From the NCBI GenBank assembly GCA_030998225.1, contig JAPYXD010000753.1, positions 4,030,001 to 4,094,000 on the forward strand: DNA of 64,000 bases. Direction: 5' to 3'. The translations under genes and the position numbers were made by a program. The notes below the pieces were generated by a model. It was not told the origin of the DNA. It did not search any database and was given only the letters and a program-made list of their open reading frames with translations. The stretch comes from Diplolepis rosae. Lineage: Eukaryota; Arthropoda; Insecta; Hymenoptera; Diplolepididae. Shown one piece after another: positions 35,087 to 47,612 of this stretch (the first letter of the stretch is position 1; every line of letters begins with the position of its first letter).

Positions 35087-38000
35087 ATGAAGACTCTTAT
35101 CGTTCTACTTTGTGCGCTTATAAAGGTTGAATATTCTTTAGGAGGTAAATACTTGCTTTATTAAAATTTCCAGTAATTGATCTTAATTAATCAAGTAAAA
35201 AAGATGAGAGAGATTTTTTCCTAGTTTTCCATACACTGTTAGAGGAATAATTAGCATCTTATAATTCTTCACTGAAAACAATAATTTATAAGACAAATGT
35301 ACTTTTATGCACGAAAAAAATTGGATATTAAATAATAAAAAGTTCTAAAAGGAAATGTTTTTGAACCTCCATTTTTCTATTATTAAAAATGATATCGGTT
35401 TCATTTTTATTTAGCTTTGCAGTTTCATTTAAAAAATTTTGAATTATCGTAAACAATATAATCTACTATAATAATCATAAAATTATTTTTCTAGTACATG
35501 ATGTATTATTCCTCTTTCCGCGTGAGAAATACTGTAAAGTACATGTTCATACGCATACATTCTTGCCTTTCCATGTTTTATTTTAACTGATAATAATCCG
35601 ATTGTATATCAATTTTTTTTCGTACTTAGAAAGCCAGCATTTGTTTAATAGTAAATTGCGTGACACGGGGGAAAAAATAAAGATTTCAATGAGTGTGAAG
35701 TTAGCTGTCTACTCTCTAAATTTGAATCAGTTAAAATCTACTGATTATCAGTGAAATTTGACTGACTCAAATAGCTAAAAAGAGTTTACTGTAAATCAGT
35801 CAAATTTCATTGATTAATTCAGTGAAAATTGACTGATTTGACAGTGAGAAATATTTTTTCACTGATGAATCAGTGGAAATTAACTGATTTAACAGTGAAA
35901 AATTGACTGATTCAGATTTAGAGAGTACAGAAACGTGGCTAGATCTCACACAAGTTTAAATCTTTTCTTATCTCCTCATATCACGAATCACGCATTTGTA
36001 TATTGTGTAACTAGGGAAACAGTATAGAGATAAATAGTATAGAAAATAGTATATTATGCAACTATGGAAAACAAAAATTTATTTTGCGAGTGTGAAGTTT
36101 GATGCCTGAGCAAAGCGAGATAATAACGACTCGACTGAAATGAATGTTCTTCCCGTGTCACACACGATTTTTTTTCTACGAGGCGTTCAAAAAATGGATA
36201 TATTTGCCACGCACGGGGAAATTAAATCCACTTTATGACCCGATAGTAGAAAAATGGTAATGCTTGTCCTGCAGGGGGCAATAAAATGCACTCTATGACC
36301 TGCTAATAGGAAAATTTATCTTATGCAACTAGGGAGAAAATGTATAATTTGCGAGTGTGAAATTTGATGCCTGAGCAAAGCAAGAGCAACAATCACACGG
36401 AGTAAAATAAATGTTTTTCACGTTTCTCACACGTTTTTTTTCTACGAGGGGGTCAAAAAGTAGATATATTTGACACGCGAGGGAAAATAAAATCTACTTT
36501 ATGACCCTATTAGTAAAAAAATGGTATTTCTTGTCCCGTAGGGGGCAATAAAGTTCAATTTATGACCCGCTAGTAGAAAAATCGATTTGCTTGTCCTGCA
36601 GGGGTCAATAAAAGCACTTTATGACCCGCTAGTAGGAAAATTTATATTATGCAACTAGGGAGAAAATGTATAATTTGCGAGTTTGACATTTGATGCCTGA
36701 GCAAAGCAAGAGCAACAACCACACGAGTAAAATAAATGTTTTTACGTCTCACACGATTTTTTTCTACGAGGGGGTCAAAAAGTGGATATATTTGACACGC
36801 GCGGGGAAATAAAATCCACTTTATGACCCGCTAGTAGAAAAATGGTATTGCTTGTCCTGCAGTGGGCAATAAAATGCACTTTATGGCCTTCTAGTAGAAA
36901 AATTTCTATTATGCAACTAAGGGAGAAAATGTATAATTTGCGAGTGTGCAATTTGATGCCTGAACAAAGCAAGAGCAACAAGCACACGAGTAAAATAAAT
37001 GTATTTCACGTGTCACACACGATTATTTTTCTACTAGAGCGTTAGAAAATGGATTCATTTGACCCGCAGAGTGCAAAAAAATTGACTTTCTGACCCGCTA
37101 GTTGAAAGACCATTTTTCATAACATTTATTTTTTTTAAACAACATGTTACCTACTTTCTTAATACCCAAGGTTTAAACTACTCACAAGCGTAAAATCAAT
37201 TATTTTCACTTCGCTATACAGGCATTGAAATTTGAATTTTTTAACAAAGATGTTATGAGAAAATAATTGAATACCTTTGAATCTTTCATATATAAAAGAA
37301 ATTTCTTTTTCCTACAAGATAGCATCAGTCTCTTTGGTGTTTTGATGCACAATGGGAATAATATTTTCGGCAGTGCATACTTATATACATCAAACAAAGC
37401 TTTAACTTCTTATAATGTAATAGACAAATATCAGGAATTTGAAAAAAACGGGAAATTTCCGTATAATGTTTCGATACGTTTCGGATTCACACCAAATCTT
37501 GAAGAACAGACGTATGGAATTGTTACCTATAAATATTGTTTGATAAAAGGACTTATAATCCTTACAGTGAGTAATTTTACACTTATCCGACAGCTCTCAT
37601 GTCACATTGCAGAATTTTAAGGGGACTTTTACTTTCTAAATTTAAAAAAAGACAATATTTAAATATTAAAAAAAAAACTATTTTATTTATAATTATAATT
37701 TTTTTCACATACATTGTTAACAATGTTTTAAGGTGTACAAAAAAATTTTTTTGGGCACTTTTAATTACTTTTAACCACTGCAGAGGGCGTCTTTCAAAAG
37801 ATGCATTTTAATTTGCAGGACACATTTCTGCCTTCATGTAAAAAATTTATTTAAAATTGCAACGCGATTCAATTCATGAGACTTGAAACTAAACAATAAA
37901 CCTTTAAAAAGTTAATTTTTTTATATTTGTATGGCCTTTATACGCGATTTTATAAAAAGGCTGTTTTGGGGATGAATTTACCCCTGTACTAAAAATATGG

Positions 38001-40357
38001 GGTGGTATTTTTTAACTTTTTAGAGTTTTATTTACTAGTTGTTTGTATAAAGTATCAAACAATTTTAGTTTACTGAAATTGGTTTGTTAGATTTTGAGAA
38101 AAACGTCTCCCAGATTTAAACAACGTGATTTCGAGAAAAACACGTTTAAAGTTTTTTACATTCTCATCATGGATGAGAAGGTATTGGTTTCATGTGAAAA
38201 ATGACTTTCGAAATTTTCATTAAATCTTTACGTTTTGAGACCCCCTGAGTCAGAAAAAATGGTTTTTACGAGTGTCTGTCTGTCTGTTTGTCTGTAGTAG
38301 GTCGTGTGCGGCATAACTCTCGATAGAATTATCAGATTGAATTGAGCTTTGGTACACTTTATCAGAGCCGAAAAAGTAAGGACAAGTTCGTTAACCAGCC
38401 ACATCCAATCAAAATTGAGGGATTGAGCACTACTTTTGTGTTTTTAAAAATAAATTTTTGAAAAAATCAAAAATTCCGAACCTGGTTTTTGATAGTGCTC
38501 ATAAATCTCTACAAATTATCCTAATAACATTTTTTGATTAAATCAAAATTAGAAATGTTACAGCATATTCAAATTTGAAAAAAGTCAATATCAAAATTCC
38601 ATTTTCCAGCTAAATTATACGAGATACTAAAAAACGTTATGATACAATATTATTGAATACATAAAGACCCACAAATTTTAATTATAACATTTTTTCATAA
38701 GATGCATATTTTTCTTTTTAATTAAAAAAAAAACTATTGAAAATCCAAAATTCAATTTTTTAACAATAATATGTAAAATATGAAAAAAACGTAAGAATAC
38801 AAAGTTGTTAGTTTCAAAAAGATCTACAAGTATTGTCTCACACATTTTTTGATAAAACATATATTTTTCGTTTCAATTCCAAAAAATACGATTAAAATTA
38901 AAAACTTCCATTTTTTAGACAAAATATGTGAAATACAAATAAAACGTTTAGATACGAAATAAGCGTTCTTCTGTAAAATCGTTTCCTTAAATAAGGTCTA
39001 CGATTGTTTTTTTCTTTTTGAGAGATTTGGAAAAAAATAAATTATTTTAATCATGTAATTTATTAAAAAGTTACTGAAATGTATACAGAAAATCAAGCGC
39101 GAAGCGCGAGCGTCATGATGAGAATGTGTTCCTTAAGGCTGATTGAGCCTTAAGTAAATTGAATTTCCTGTTTCACTTAAATTCAAAAAGAAATTCAGTG
39201 ACTTTGAGAAAATGTGTAATTCATATCATCTGTAATATTATTATAAAACATAATCAGTCAAATTAAAAGCTTCAGTATCAAATTATAAGAAATAAACTTA
39301 AATGTATGCGAAGAGCACAAGACCGAACGCGAAGCGCGAGGTCCAGAAAGAACGGAGCGCGAAGCACGACGATCGAATCGCGCGCCGAAGGCGCGCTCAA
39401 ACTTGCGCGCGAAGCGCGCAATGCGAATGTGCCCGCAAAGCGGGCAGATTTTTTACTATAATTTTATTCAATAAAAGGGTCATAATTACATTCTTTCTAT
39501 TTCGAATTTCTTAATAAAATTTTAGGGCAGTATTTCTATGATACTAAGGAACATTTTAACATAAAAAAAATCGAATTTTTGAAAATTTAGAAAGTAAAAG
39601 TCCCCTTAAATATTAAGTACATATTTCTAATTACAAAAATTATACTTTACTGTAGTTGAATGAGGATGTTCAGAATTCTTTAGGGAAAAACCTACCGATA
39701 TATTCGTCATTTATTGCGGAGATGGTTTCTGGTGCACTTGGTTTCAACGTACTAAAATGGCCATATATTAATGAAGATCGTAAGTTTTATGTATTGAGGT
39801 CATTTAATACCTTTATTATTTTTAATCTCGGTCACTTCAGAGTGCTCACAGTAGGTTTTTTTCAATTGCGTTATCGTCACTTGATTTTTTCAGAAAGACG
39901 TCTCACATTTGATTGTCATTTACAAGGAACAGATGAAAATCGTGTATTATTTATATATGCTCCAGAAGTGACCTTTGAAGTAAGGATCAACAATTTTACA
40001 GTTAAATTAGTAAAATTAAATGTATATCTTTGTGTCATCTTGTTTTCTTCATCAAGAAAAGATAAAATGTAAATCTTCTCTATTTTATAGGGATTGTTGG
40101 GTTGCCCCGTATTCCAAAATAATAAGCTTGTAGGAATTACTTCCAACTATTATAAGAACTCAGGACGTCTTTACTTTATACCCGTTATTGACTTAAAAGG
40201 TTATTATCCAAATTTTGAAGCTCCGATAGTTAAGGAAGCCGAGAACAGTTCAGGAGTTCAAAGTGAAGAAACATCGACTACAAATCGTAGGCATAAGGCG
40301 AATAGATCAGGCATACCATTCATAAAATGTTTATCGTTCAGTAAAACTCAAGAGTGA
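35087..40357 (+). CDS. Array copy 4: secreted triad-less serine-protease-homologue-like protein
   Basis: Exons 35087-35144, 37319-37566, 39656-39779, 39894-39979, 40091-40357 (260 aa). The first ATG of copies 1 and 2 is ACG here, so translation should start at the second (MKTLIVLLCALIKVEYS). Motifs: FGSAYLYTSNKALTSYNVI, then GLIILTL exactly 45 residues after the Asn, then GLLGCPVF (Leu at the Ser195 position). One extra Asn codon in exon 2 is shared with copy 5. The C-terminal extension is longer than in copies 1 and 2 and ends IKCLSFSKTQE, similar to the end of copy 3. The promoter differs from copies 1-3: ATATATTTATAATTTACTG lies where TATACCTATATATAGC is expected. Intron 1 holds a satellite array; intron 2 holds a TTAA-flanked element. 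Confidence 0.72.
35712..35925. mobile_element. MITE CTCTCTAAATTTGAATCAG in intron 1 of copy 4
   Basis: A 214-bp element of repeated ACTGATT/AATCAGT words with inverted ends. TA on both sides, and copy 5 shows the empty site (GCTGTCTACCGAAACG near 43390). A diverged relative is nested at about 3826-4256. Confidence 0.8.
36040..37100. repeat. Satellite-like array in intron 1 of copy 4
   Basis: About four units of 260-335 bp, each with GCAACTAGGGAGAAAATG, ATTTGCGAGTGTG, GATGCCTGAGCAAAGC and a sub-repeat ending CACTTTATGACCCGCTAGTAG. Sub-repeat number varies, giving unequal unit lengths. Open frames within are repeat artefacts. Confidence 0.75.
37621..39605. mobile_element. TTAA-flanked TIR element in intron 2 of copy 4
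   Basis: Ends GGGGACTTTTACTTTCTAAA and TTTAGAAAGTAAAAGTCCCC; TTAA on both sides; the empty site is in copies 1-3. The same insertion, 420 bp long, is at 44730-45149 in copy 5, so it predates the split of copies 4 and 5. A T-tract element was later inserted into this copy. Confidence 0.8.
38158..39448. mobile_element. T-tract element with GCGCGAAGCGCG repeats
   Basis: Begins ACATTCTCATCATGGATGAG and ends in the hairpin GCCCGCAAAGCGGGC plus AGA. Six T on each side (38152-38157, 39449-39454). Copy 5 has the uninterrupted T run near 45007. Contains a TCTG microsatellite on the left and AGCGCGAAGCGCGA palindromes on the right. No transposase; class unknown. Confidence 0.75.
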
Positions 40358-40845
40358 TAAAGCAAAAATTGTGTAAAGATTGTAGGACTCAGTGCCAACA
40401 AATTTTCGAAAATAAAGAAATGAGCAATCATAAAATCAATTAAAAGCGACTTTTTTTTAGAATAAAATTCATGACCCATTTCCAAAATTACGTTCAAGTT
40501 TTAAATTAAATGTGATTGCAAGCATGATACGTTTTGAAAATGTTTTTTTCACTTAGATAACTTTCTTGATTTGAGATTTTTTTAATTCAAATTTATCTTT
40601 GGAAGTAAAAGTCATTTATGAATTATAGATGAACCTAAAAATTTTGAAATCGCGTTAATAGCGTGAAGGCATACATTTTCCATTGTCAAAATTTGATGTT
40701 TATTTCTGTAATTTTTATTTACAAGATAATTAAATGCAATCAATACAGTTTTCATGAAAAAATTAATAAAAAAAGATTGAAAATTTATTTTGAAAAACAT
40801 TCTGTAGCAGAGAAAGATTTTTAAATAATGATTTTTAAAATATCC
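40358..40845. other. Copy 4 3' UTR and flank
   Basis: Family 3' UTR with AATAAA (near 40411 and 40461), then the array flank. No gene. Confidence 0.6.
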
Positions 40846-41500
40846 GGGTCAATCCTAATTCGGTTTCATTTGGATTCAGTCGGATTGAAAATTCGGATCT
40901 GACTAATCCGTGTTTGAATTGGTTCGAATTGATCGGATTAAAAATTTGGTTGAGATTTATTCAGATTCTCTGGGATTGACTTGGATTAATTTGAACTAAT
41001 TTGCAACAAACGAGATCAAAACCTTTTTTCGGATTGTCTCCGAATGGTTCGGAATAAATTTCTATCCGAAACTTTCACTAGGGCAAGAATTCGAATACTG
41101 CCTTCGATCTTACGAACGCAAAGTGCTTCTGATAATCAGAAGTAAAAATCTAAGCTGTTCCGAGCCATTCCGGAATCTGTTTCCGAACCATTCCGAGACA
41201 TTCCGAACCAATCCGATAAACGTTTTGTATCTCGTTTGATGAAAAACGGCCAAAAATCAATCCAACTTAATCTGATTCAATCCGAGGCATCAATCCGAAT
41301 GAATCTGAACCAAGTTTTCAATTCGAAATAATCCGAATCAATCCGAGCTCGGATTAATCCAAACCGAATTTTCAATCCGAATGATTCTGAGGTCGGAATA
41401 ATCTAGATTAATTTGGATTGATTCGGATTATTTCGAATTCGGATTGATGCCTCAGATTGAATCAGATTAAGTTGGATTGATTTTTGGCTGTTTTTAATCA
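40846..41500. repeat. CGGATT palindromic element(s)
   Basis: Two abutting halves with the CGGATT-family words and the ACGTTTTGTATCTCGTTTGA landmark. Nearly the same sequence is at 48825-49500, so the segment was duplicated along with the array. Confidence 0.7.
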
Positions 41501-41509
41501 AAGTCGTAT

Positions 41510-42440
41510 TTGGGATGTCCAAAAGACGTCATAAGGATGTCTTTGCTAAGTCGATTTCTTGTGGATTTCCTATGTCCAAAAGACGTCCTTAAAACTTGAT
41601 GTGCCTGAAAGATATTAATTTAACGAACATGAATATGCTAAAGATGTCTTTAGACGCCACCAAGACGTTTCTGAGACGATTTGAAATTCGAATTTATACT
41701 TTTAATACTTTAACTATAGCCAGTAGACACAGAGACATTAGACGTGTTTCGGACGTCCTGCCAATTTCTGTTTAAGGCTTTCTGCTGTTATATGAACTTC
41801 ACAAGTCTGAAAGACGTCGTTCGGACATGATACGATTAAAAGACATCAATTGGACACACATGAAAGTCTTAGAGACGTCTTCAGACGTCTACAAGACGTT
41901 TCTCAGACGATTCAAAATCGTACAATGCCCCTATGCACACTTGAAACATTTGAATTTATACTTTTAATACTTTAACTACAACCAAAAGACGCAGAGACAT
42001 GTGACGTTTTAGGGACGTTCTGCCAATTTCTATTTTAGGCTTTTTGCTGTTATATTAAATTCAGAAGTCTGAAAGACGTCTTTTAGACATGATCCAATTA
42101 AAAGACATCAATTGGACACACATGAAAGTCTTAGAGACGTCTTTAGACGTCACCAAGACGTTTCCCAGACGGTTCAAAATCGTACAATGCCCCTACGCAC
42201 ACTTGAAATATTTGAAGTTATACTTTTAATACTTTAACTACAACCAGAAGACACAGAGACATTAGACGTGTTTCGGACGTCCTGCCAATTTCTGTTTAAG
42301 GCTTTCTGCTGTTATATGAACTTCACAAGTCTGAAAGACGTCGTTCAGACATGATACGATTAAAAGACATCAATTGGACACACATGAAAGTCTTGGAGAC
42401 GTTTTTAAACGTCATCAAGACGTTTCTCAGACGATACAAG
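41510..42440. repeat. GACGTC-family tandem array, about three units
   Basis: Units of about 262 bp with TTTTTGCTGTTATATGAACT, ACATCAATTGGACACACATG and GACGTCTTTAGACGTC. Matches the array at 50345-51640. Confidence 0.75.
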
Positions 42441-42793
42441 ATATTGTCTTTGTCGAATATTCTGACTGACATTATTAGAGTGTTTCGTTTCAGGCGTTAT
42501 TATTTGATAAAGTTCTCACTGCTGTTATTTTTATATTAAACTTAAGCTTAAAGTATGTCTTAGAGCAACAAAACGTTCTTTCAAAGATAAGAAAAACTTA
42601 CTTTATCACACAAGATTACATAACATCTTTAGAAATCAAATTTTCCTTATTACCGAAACAATGATGATAACGATTTTTATGCTTCTGCATATAGAATCGA
42701 AATAATGTATTCATGATTTTTTTACGCAGACACAAATATATTTATAATTTACTGCAAAGATTTTTCAGAGTATAGTTTTGAAAATCAACGAAG
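42441..42793. other. Duplicated upstream flank of copy 5
   Basis: Starts abruptly after the GACGTC array with ATTGTCTTTGTCGAATATTC, then matches the flank of copy 4 (34590-34650 and 34785-35086) almost base for base. This marks one edge of a recent segmental duplication. Confidence 0.7.
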
Positions 42794-45700
42794 ATGAAGA
42801 CTCTTATCGTTCTACTTTGTGCGCTTATAAAGGTTGAATATTCTTTAGGAGGTAAATACTTGCTTTATTAAAATTTCCAGTAATTGATCTTAATTAATCA
42901 AGTAAAAAAGATGAGAGAGATTTTTTCCTAGTTTTCCATGCACTGTTAGAGGAATAATTAGCATCTTGTAATTCTGCACTGAAAACAATAATTTATAAGA
43001 CAAATGAAGTTTTATGCACGAAAAAATTTAGATATTGAATAATAAATAGTTCTAAAAATAAACTTTTTAGAACCCCCGTTTTTCAATAATTAAAAATGAT
43101 ATCGGTTTGATTTTACATAAAATCTAGTTTAATGTTTTTTTATATATGTTTATTTGTATTTAACTATGCAGTTTCATTTAAAAAATTTTGAATTATCGTA
43201 AACAATATATTCTACTATAATAATCATAAAATTATTTTCCTAGTATACTTATGAACTGTATTTTATTTTAACGGATAATAATCCAATGGTATTAATTTTT
43301 TTTCGTTCTGAGGAAGCTAGCATTTGTTTAATAGTATATTGCGTGACACGGAGGAAGAAACAACGATTTCAATGAGTGTGAAGTTAGCTGTCTACCGAAA
43401 CGAGGCTAGATCTCACACAAGTTTAAATCTTTTCTTATCTCCTCATATCGTGAATCACGCATTAATATATTGTGTAACTAAGGAAATAGTATAGAGATAA
43501 ATAGTCTAGAAAATAGTATATTGTGCAACTATGGAAAACAAATATTTATTTTGCGAGTGTGAAGTTTGATGCCTGAGCAAAGCGATTTTTTTTCGACCAC
43601 GATTTTTTTCTACGAGGTGGTCAAAAAATGGATATATTTGCCACGCACGGGGAATAAAATTCACTTTATGACCCGCTAGTAGAAAAATCGAATTGCTTGT
43701 CCCGCAGCGAGCAATAAGATGCACCTTATGACCTGCTAGAAGGAAAATTTATATTATGCAACTAGGGAGAAAATGTATAATTTGCGAGTTTGACATTTGA
43801 TGCCTGAGCAAAGCAAGAACGACAACCACACGAGTAAAATAAATGTTTTTTACGTCACACACGATTTTTTTCTACGAGGGGGTCAAAAAGTGGATATATT
43901 TGAAACGCACGGGGAAATAAAATCCACTTTATGACTCGCTAGTAGAAAAATGGTATTGCTTGCCCTGCAGTGGGCAATAAAATGCACTTTATGACCTTAT
44001 AGTAGGAAAATTTACATTATGCAACTAGGGAGAAAATGTATAATTTGCGAGTGTGGAATTTGATGCCTGAGCAAAGCAAGAGTTAAAAGACCACACGAGT
44101 AAAATAAATGTTTTTCACGTGTCTCACACGATTATTTTTCTACTAGAGCGTAAGAAAATGGATTCGTTCGACCCGCAGAATGCAAAAAAATTGACTTTCT
44201 GACTCGCTAGTAGAAAGACCATTTTTCATAACATTTCTTTTTTTTAAACAACATGTTACCTACTTTCTTAATACCTAGGGTTGAAAGTACTTACAAGCGT
44301 AAAATCAATTATTTTCACTTCACTATACAGGAATTGAAATTTGAAATTTTTAACAAGGATGTTATGAGAAAATAATTGAATACCTTTGAATCTTTCATAT
44401 ATAAAAGAAATTTCTTTTTCCTACCAGATTCGTCCAAGCTCTTTGGTGTTTTAATGCACAATGGGAATAATATTTTCGGCAGTGCATACTTATATACATC
44501 AAAAAAAGCTTTAACTTCTTATAATGTTATAAAAAAGTATCAGGAATTTGATAAAAACATGGAATTTCCGGATAATGTTTTGATTCGTTTCGGACTCAAT
44601 CCAAGTCTTGAAGAACAGACGTATGAAATTGTTACCTATGCATATTGTTTGATAGAAGAACTTATAATCCTTACAGTGAGTAACTTTACACTTATCAGAC
44701 AGCTCTCATGTCACATTGCAGAATCTTAAGGGGACTTTTACTTTCTAAATTTAAAAAAAGACAATATTTAAATATTTAAAAAAAAACTATTTTATTTATA
44801 ATTATAATTTTTTTCATACATTGTTAACAATGTTTAAAGGTGTACAAAACAAAAATTTTGCGCACTTTTAATTACTTCTTACCACTGCAGAGGGCGTCTT
44901 TCAAAAGATGCATTTTAATTTGCGGGACTGAGATTGGTTTAGTAGATTTTGAGAAAAACGTCTCCCAGATTTGAAAAACGCGATTTCGAGAAAAACGCGT
45001 TTAAAGTTTTTTTACTATAATTTTATTCAATAAAGGGGTCATAATTACATTCTTTCTATTTCGAATTTCTTAATAAAATTTTAGGGCTAAGGAACATTTT
45101 AACATAAAAAAAAATCGATTTTTTGAAAATTTAGAAAGTAAAAGTCCCCTTAAATATTAATTACATATTTCTAATTACAAAAATTATACTTTACTGTAGT
45201 TGAATAAGGATGTTCAGAATTCTTTAGATATAAACGTACCGACAGATTCGTCATTTATTCCGAAGAAGTTTTGTAGTGGACTTGGTTTCAACGTACTAAA
45301 ATGGCCATATATTAATAAAGATCGTAAGTTTGATGTATTAAGGTCATTTAAAACCTTTATTATTTTTAATTTCGGTCACTTCAGAGTGTTGACAGTAGGT
45401 TTTTTTCAATTGTGTTATCGTCACTTGATTTTTTCAGAAAGAGATCTCACATGTGATTATCATTCATATGGAACAGATGGTAATGGTAAATTATTTATAT
45501 ATGCTCCAGAAGTGACCTTTGAAGTAAGGATCAACAATTTTACAGTTAAATTAGTAAAATTAAATGTATATCTTTGTGTCATCTTGTTTTCTTCATCAAG
45601 AAAAGATAAAATGTAAATCTTCTCTATTTTATAGGGATTGTTGGGTTGCCCCGTATTCCAAAATTTTCTACTTGTAGGAATTACTTCCAACTATTATAAG

Positions 45701-45937
45701 AACTCAGGACGTCTTTACTTTATACCCGTTATTGACTTAAAAGGTTATTATCCAAATTTTGAAGCTCCGATAGTTAAGGAAGCCGAGAACAGTTTGGGAG
45801 ATCCAATAAATAATGAATCTGGGAGCAGTTCAGGAGTTCAAAGTGAAGAAACATCGACTACAAATCGTAGGCATAAGGCGAATAGATCAGGCATACCATT
45901 CATAAAATGTTTATCGTTCAGTAAAACTCAAGAGTGA
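42794..45937 (+). CDS. Array copy 5: secreted triad-less serine-protease-homologue-like protein
   Basis: Exons 42794-42851, 44428-44675, 45200-45323, 45438-45523, 45635-45937 (272 aa). Signal peptide as in copy 4, again starting at the second ATG. Motifs: FGSAYLYTSKKALTSYNVI, EELIILTL (Glu at the Asp102 position) and GLLGCPVF (Leu at Ser195). Closest to copy 4: exon 5 is nearly identical, with a 12-codon insertion (containing DPINNESGSS) in the Ser-rich tail. Differences concentrate in the middle of exons 3 and 4, while the intervening introns are almost unchanged. Confidence 0.72.
43500..44215. repeat. Satellite-like array in intron 1 of copy 5
   Basis: Same unit as 36040-37100 but fewer copies; likely unequal exchange after the duplication. 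Confidence 0.7.
44730..45149. mobile_element. TTAA-flanked TIR element in intron 2 of copy 5
   Basis: A 420-bp counterpart of 37621-39605 with the same GGGGACTTTTAC ends and TTAA flanks, lacking the nested T-tract element. Confidence 0.8.
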
Positions 45938-46128
45938 TAAAGCAAAAATTGTGTAAAGATTGTAGGACTCAGTGCCAACAAATTTTCGAAAATAAAGAAA
46001 TGAGCAATCATAAAATCAATTAAAAGCGACTTTTTTTTAGAATAAAATTCATGACCCATTTCCAAAATTACGTTCAAGTTTTAAATTAAATGTGATTGCA
46101 AGCATGATACGTTTTGAAAATGTCTTTT

Positions 46129-46245
46129 ACATTCTCATCATGGATGAGAAGGTATTGGTTTTATGTGAAAAATGACTTTCGAAATTTTCATCAAATCTTT
46201 ACGTTTTGAGACCCCCTGAGTCAGAAAAAATGGTTTTTACGAAAG

Positions 46246-46276
<31 letters not shown>

Positions 46277-47612
46277 AGTAGGTCGTGTGCGGCATAACTC
46301 TCGATAGAATTATCAGATTGAATTGAGCTTTGGTACACTTTATCGGAGCCGAAAAAGTAAGGACAAGTTCGTTAACCAGCCACATCCAATCAAAATTGAG
46401 GGATGGAGCACTACTTTTGTGTTTTTGAAAATAATTTTTTGAAAAAATCAAAAATTCCAATCCTAGTTTTTGATAGTGCTCATAAATCTCTACAAATTAT
46501 CCTAATAACATTTTTTGATTAAATCAAAATTAGAAATGTTACAGCATATTCAAATTCGAAAAAAGTCAATATCAAAATTCCATTTTCCAGCTAAATTATA
46601 CGAGATACTAAAAAACGTTATGATACAATATTATTGAATACATAAAGACCCACAAATTTTAATTATAACATTTTTTCATAAGATGCATATTTTTCTTTTT
46701 AATTAAAAAAAAAACTATTGAAAATCCAAAATTCAATTTTTTAACAATAATATTGGAAATACCAAAAAAACGTAAGAATACAAAGTTGTTCGTTTCAAAA
46801 AGATCTACAAATTTTGTCTGACACAGTTTCTGATAAAAGATATATTTTTCGTTTCAATTCCAAAAAATACGATAAAAATTTAAAAATTCCATTTTTTAGA
46901 CAAAATATGTGAGATACAAAAAAAACATTTAGATGGAAAATTGTTTGCCTAAATGAGGTCTACAAATTCTCATAAAGAAATTTCGGGACAGGATGTATAT
47001 TTTATGTTTTGATTTTTAATATTGAAAAAATTCAATTTTTTTCACCAAAATATGTGAGATACGAAATAAGCGTTGTTCTGCAAAATCGTTTCCTTAAATA
47101 AAGTCTACGATTGTTTTTCCTTTTTTAGATATTTGGAAGAAAGTAAATTCTTTTAATCATGTAATTTATTGAAAAGTTATACTGAAATGTATACAGAAAA
47201 TCGAGCGCGAAGTGCGAGTGTCATGATGAGAATGTGTTCCTTAAGGCCGATAGAGCCTCAAGTAAATTGAATTTCCTGTTTCACTTAAATTCAAAAAGAA
47301 ATAGAGTGACTTTGAGAAAATGTGTAATTCACATTATCTGTAATATTATTATAAAATTGGTTTGAGCTTCAGTATCAAAATATAAGAAATAAACTTAAAT
47401 GTATGCGAAGAGCACAAGACCGAGCGCGAAGCGCGAGGTCCAGAATGAACGGAGCGCGAAGCGCGACGTTCAAAAATTCCGGAGCGCGCAGCGCGACGAT
47501 CGAGTATTACGGAGCGCGAAGCGCGACGATCGAATCGCGCGCCCTAGGCGCGCTCAAACTTGCGAACGAAGCGAGCTGCGCGCGATGAGAATGTGCCCGC
47601 GAAGCGGGCAGA
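46129..47612. mobile_element. T-tract element downstream of copy 5
   Basis: Same family as 38158-39448: starts ACATTCTCATCATGG, ends GCCCGCGAAGCGGGCAGA before six T. The empty site is at about 40540 in the copy 4 flank. Carries six TCTG units (about 46247-46270) and five AGCGCGAAGCGCGA-type palindromes (47420-47540). Confidence 0.75.

Noticed and set aside
38158..39448. Helitron assignment for the T-tract elements
   Set aside because: There is a 3' hairpin, but no CTRR terminus, no insertion between A and T, and a six-T repeat on both sides.
47420..47600. Regularly spaced palindromes resembling a CRISPR array
   Set aside because: Spacing is irregular, spacers are repeat-derived, the setting is eukaryotic and there are no cas genes.
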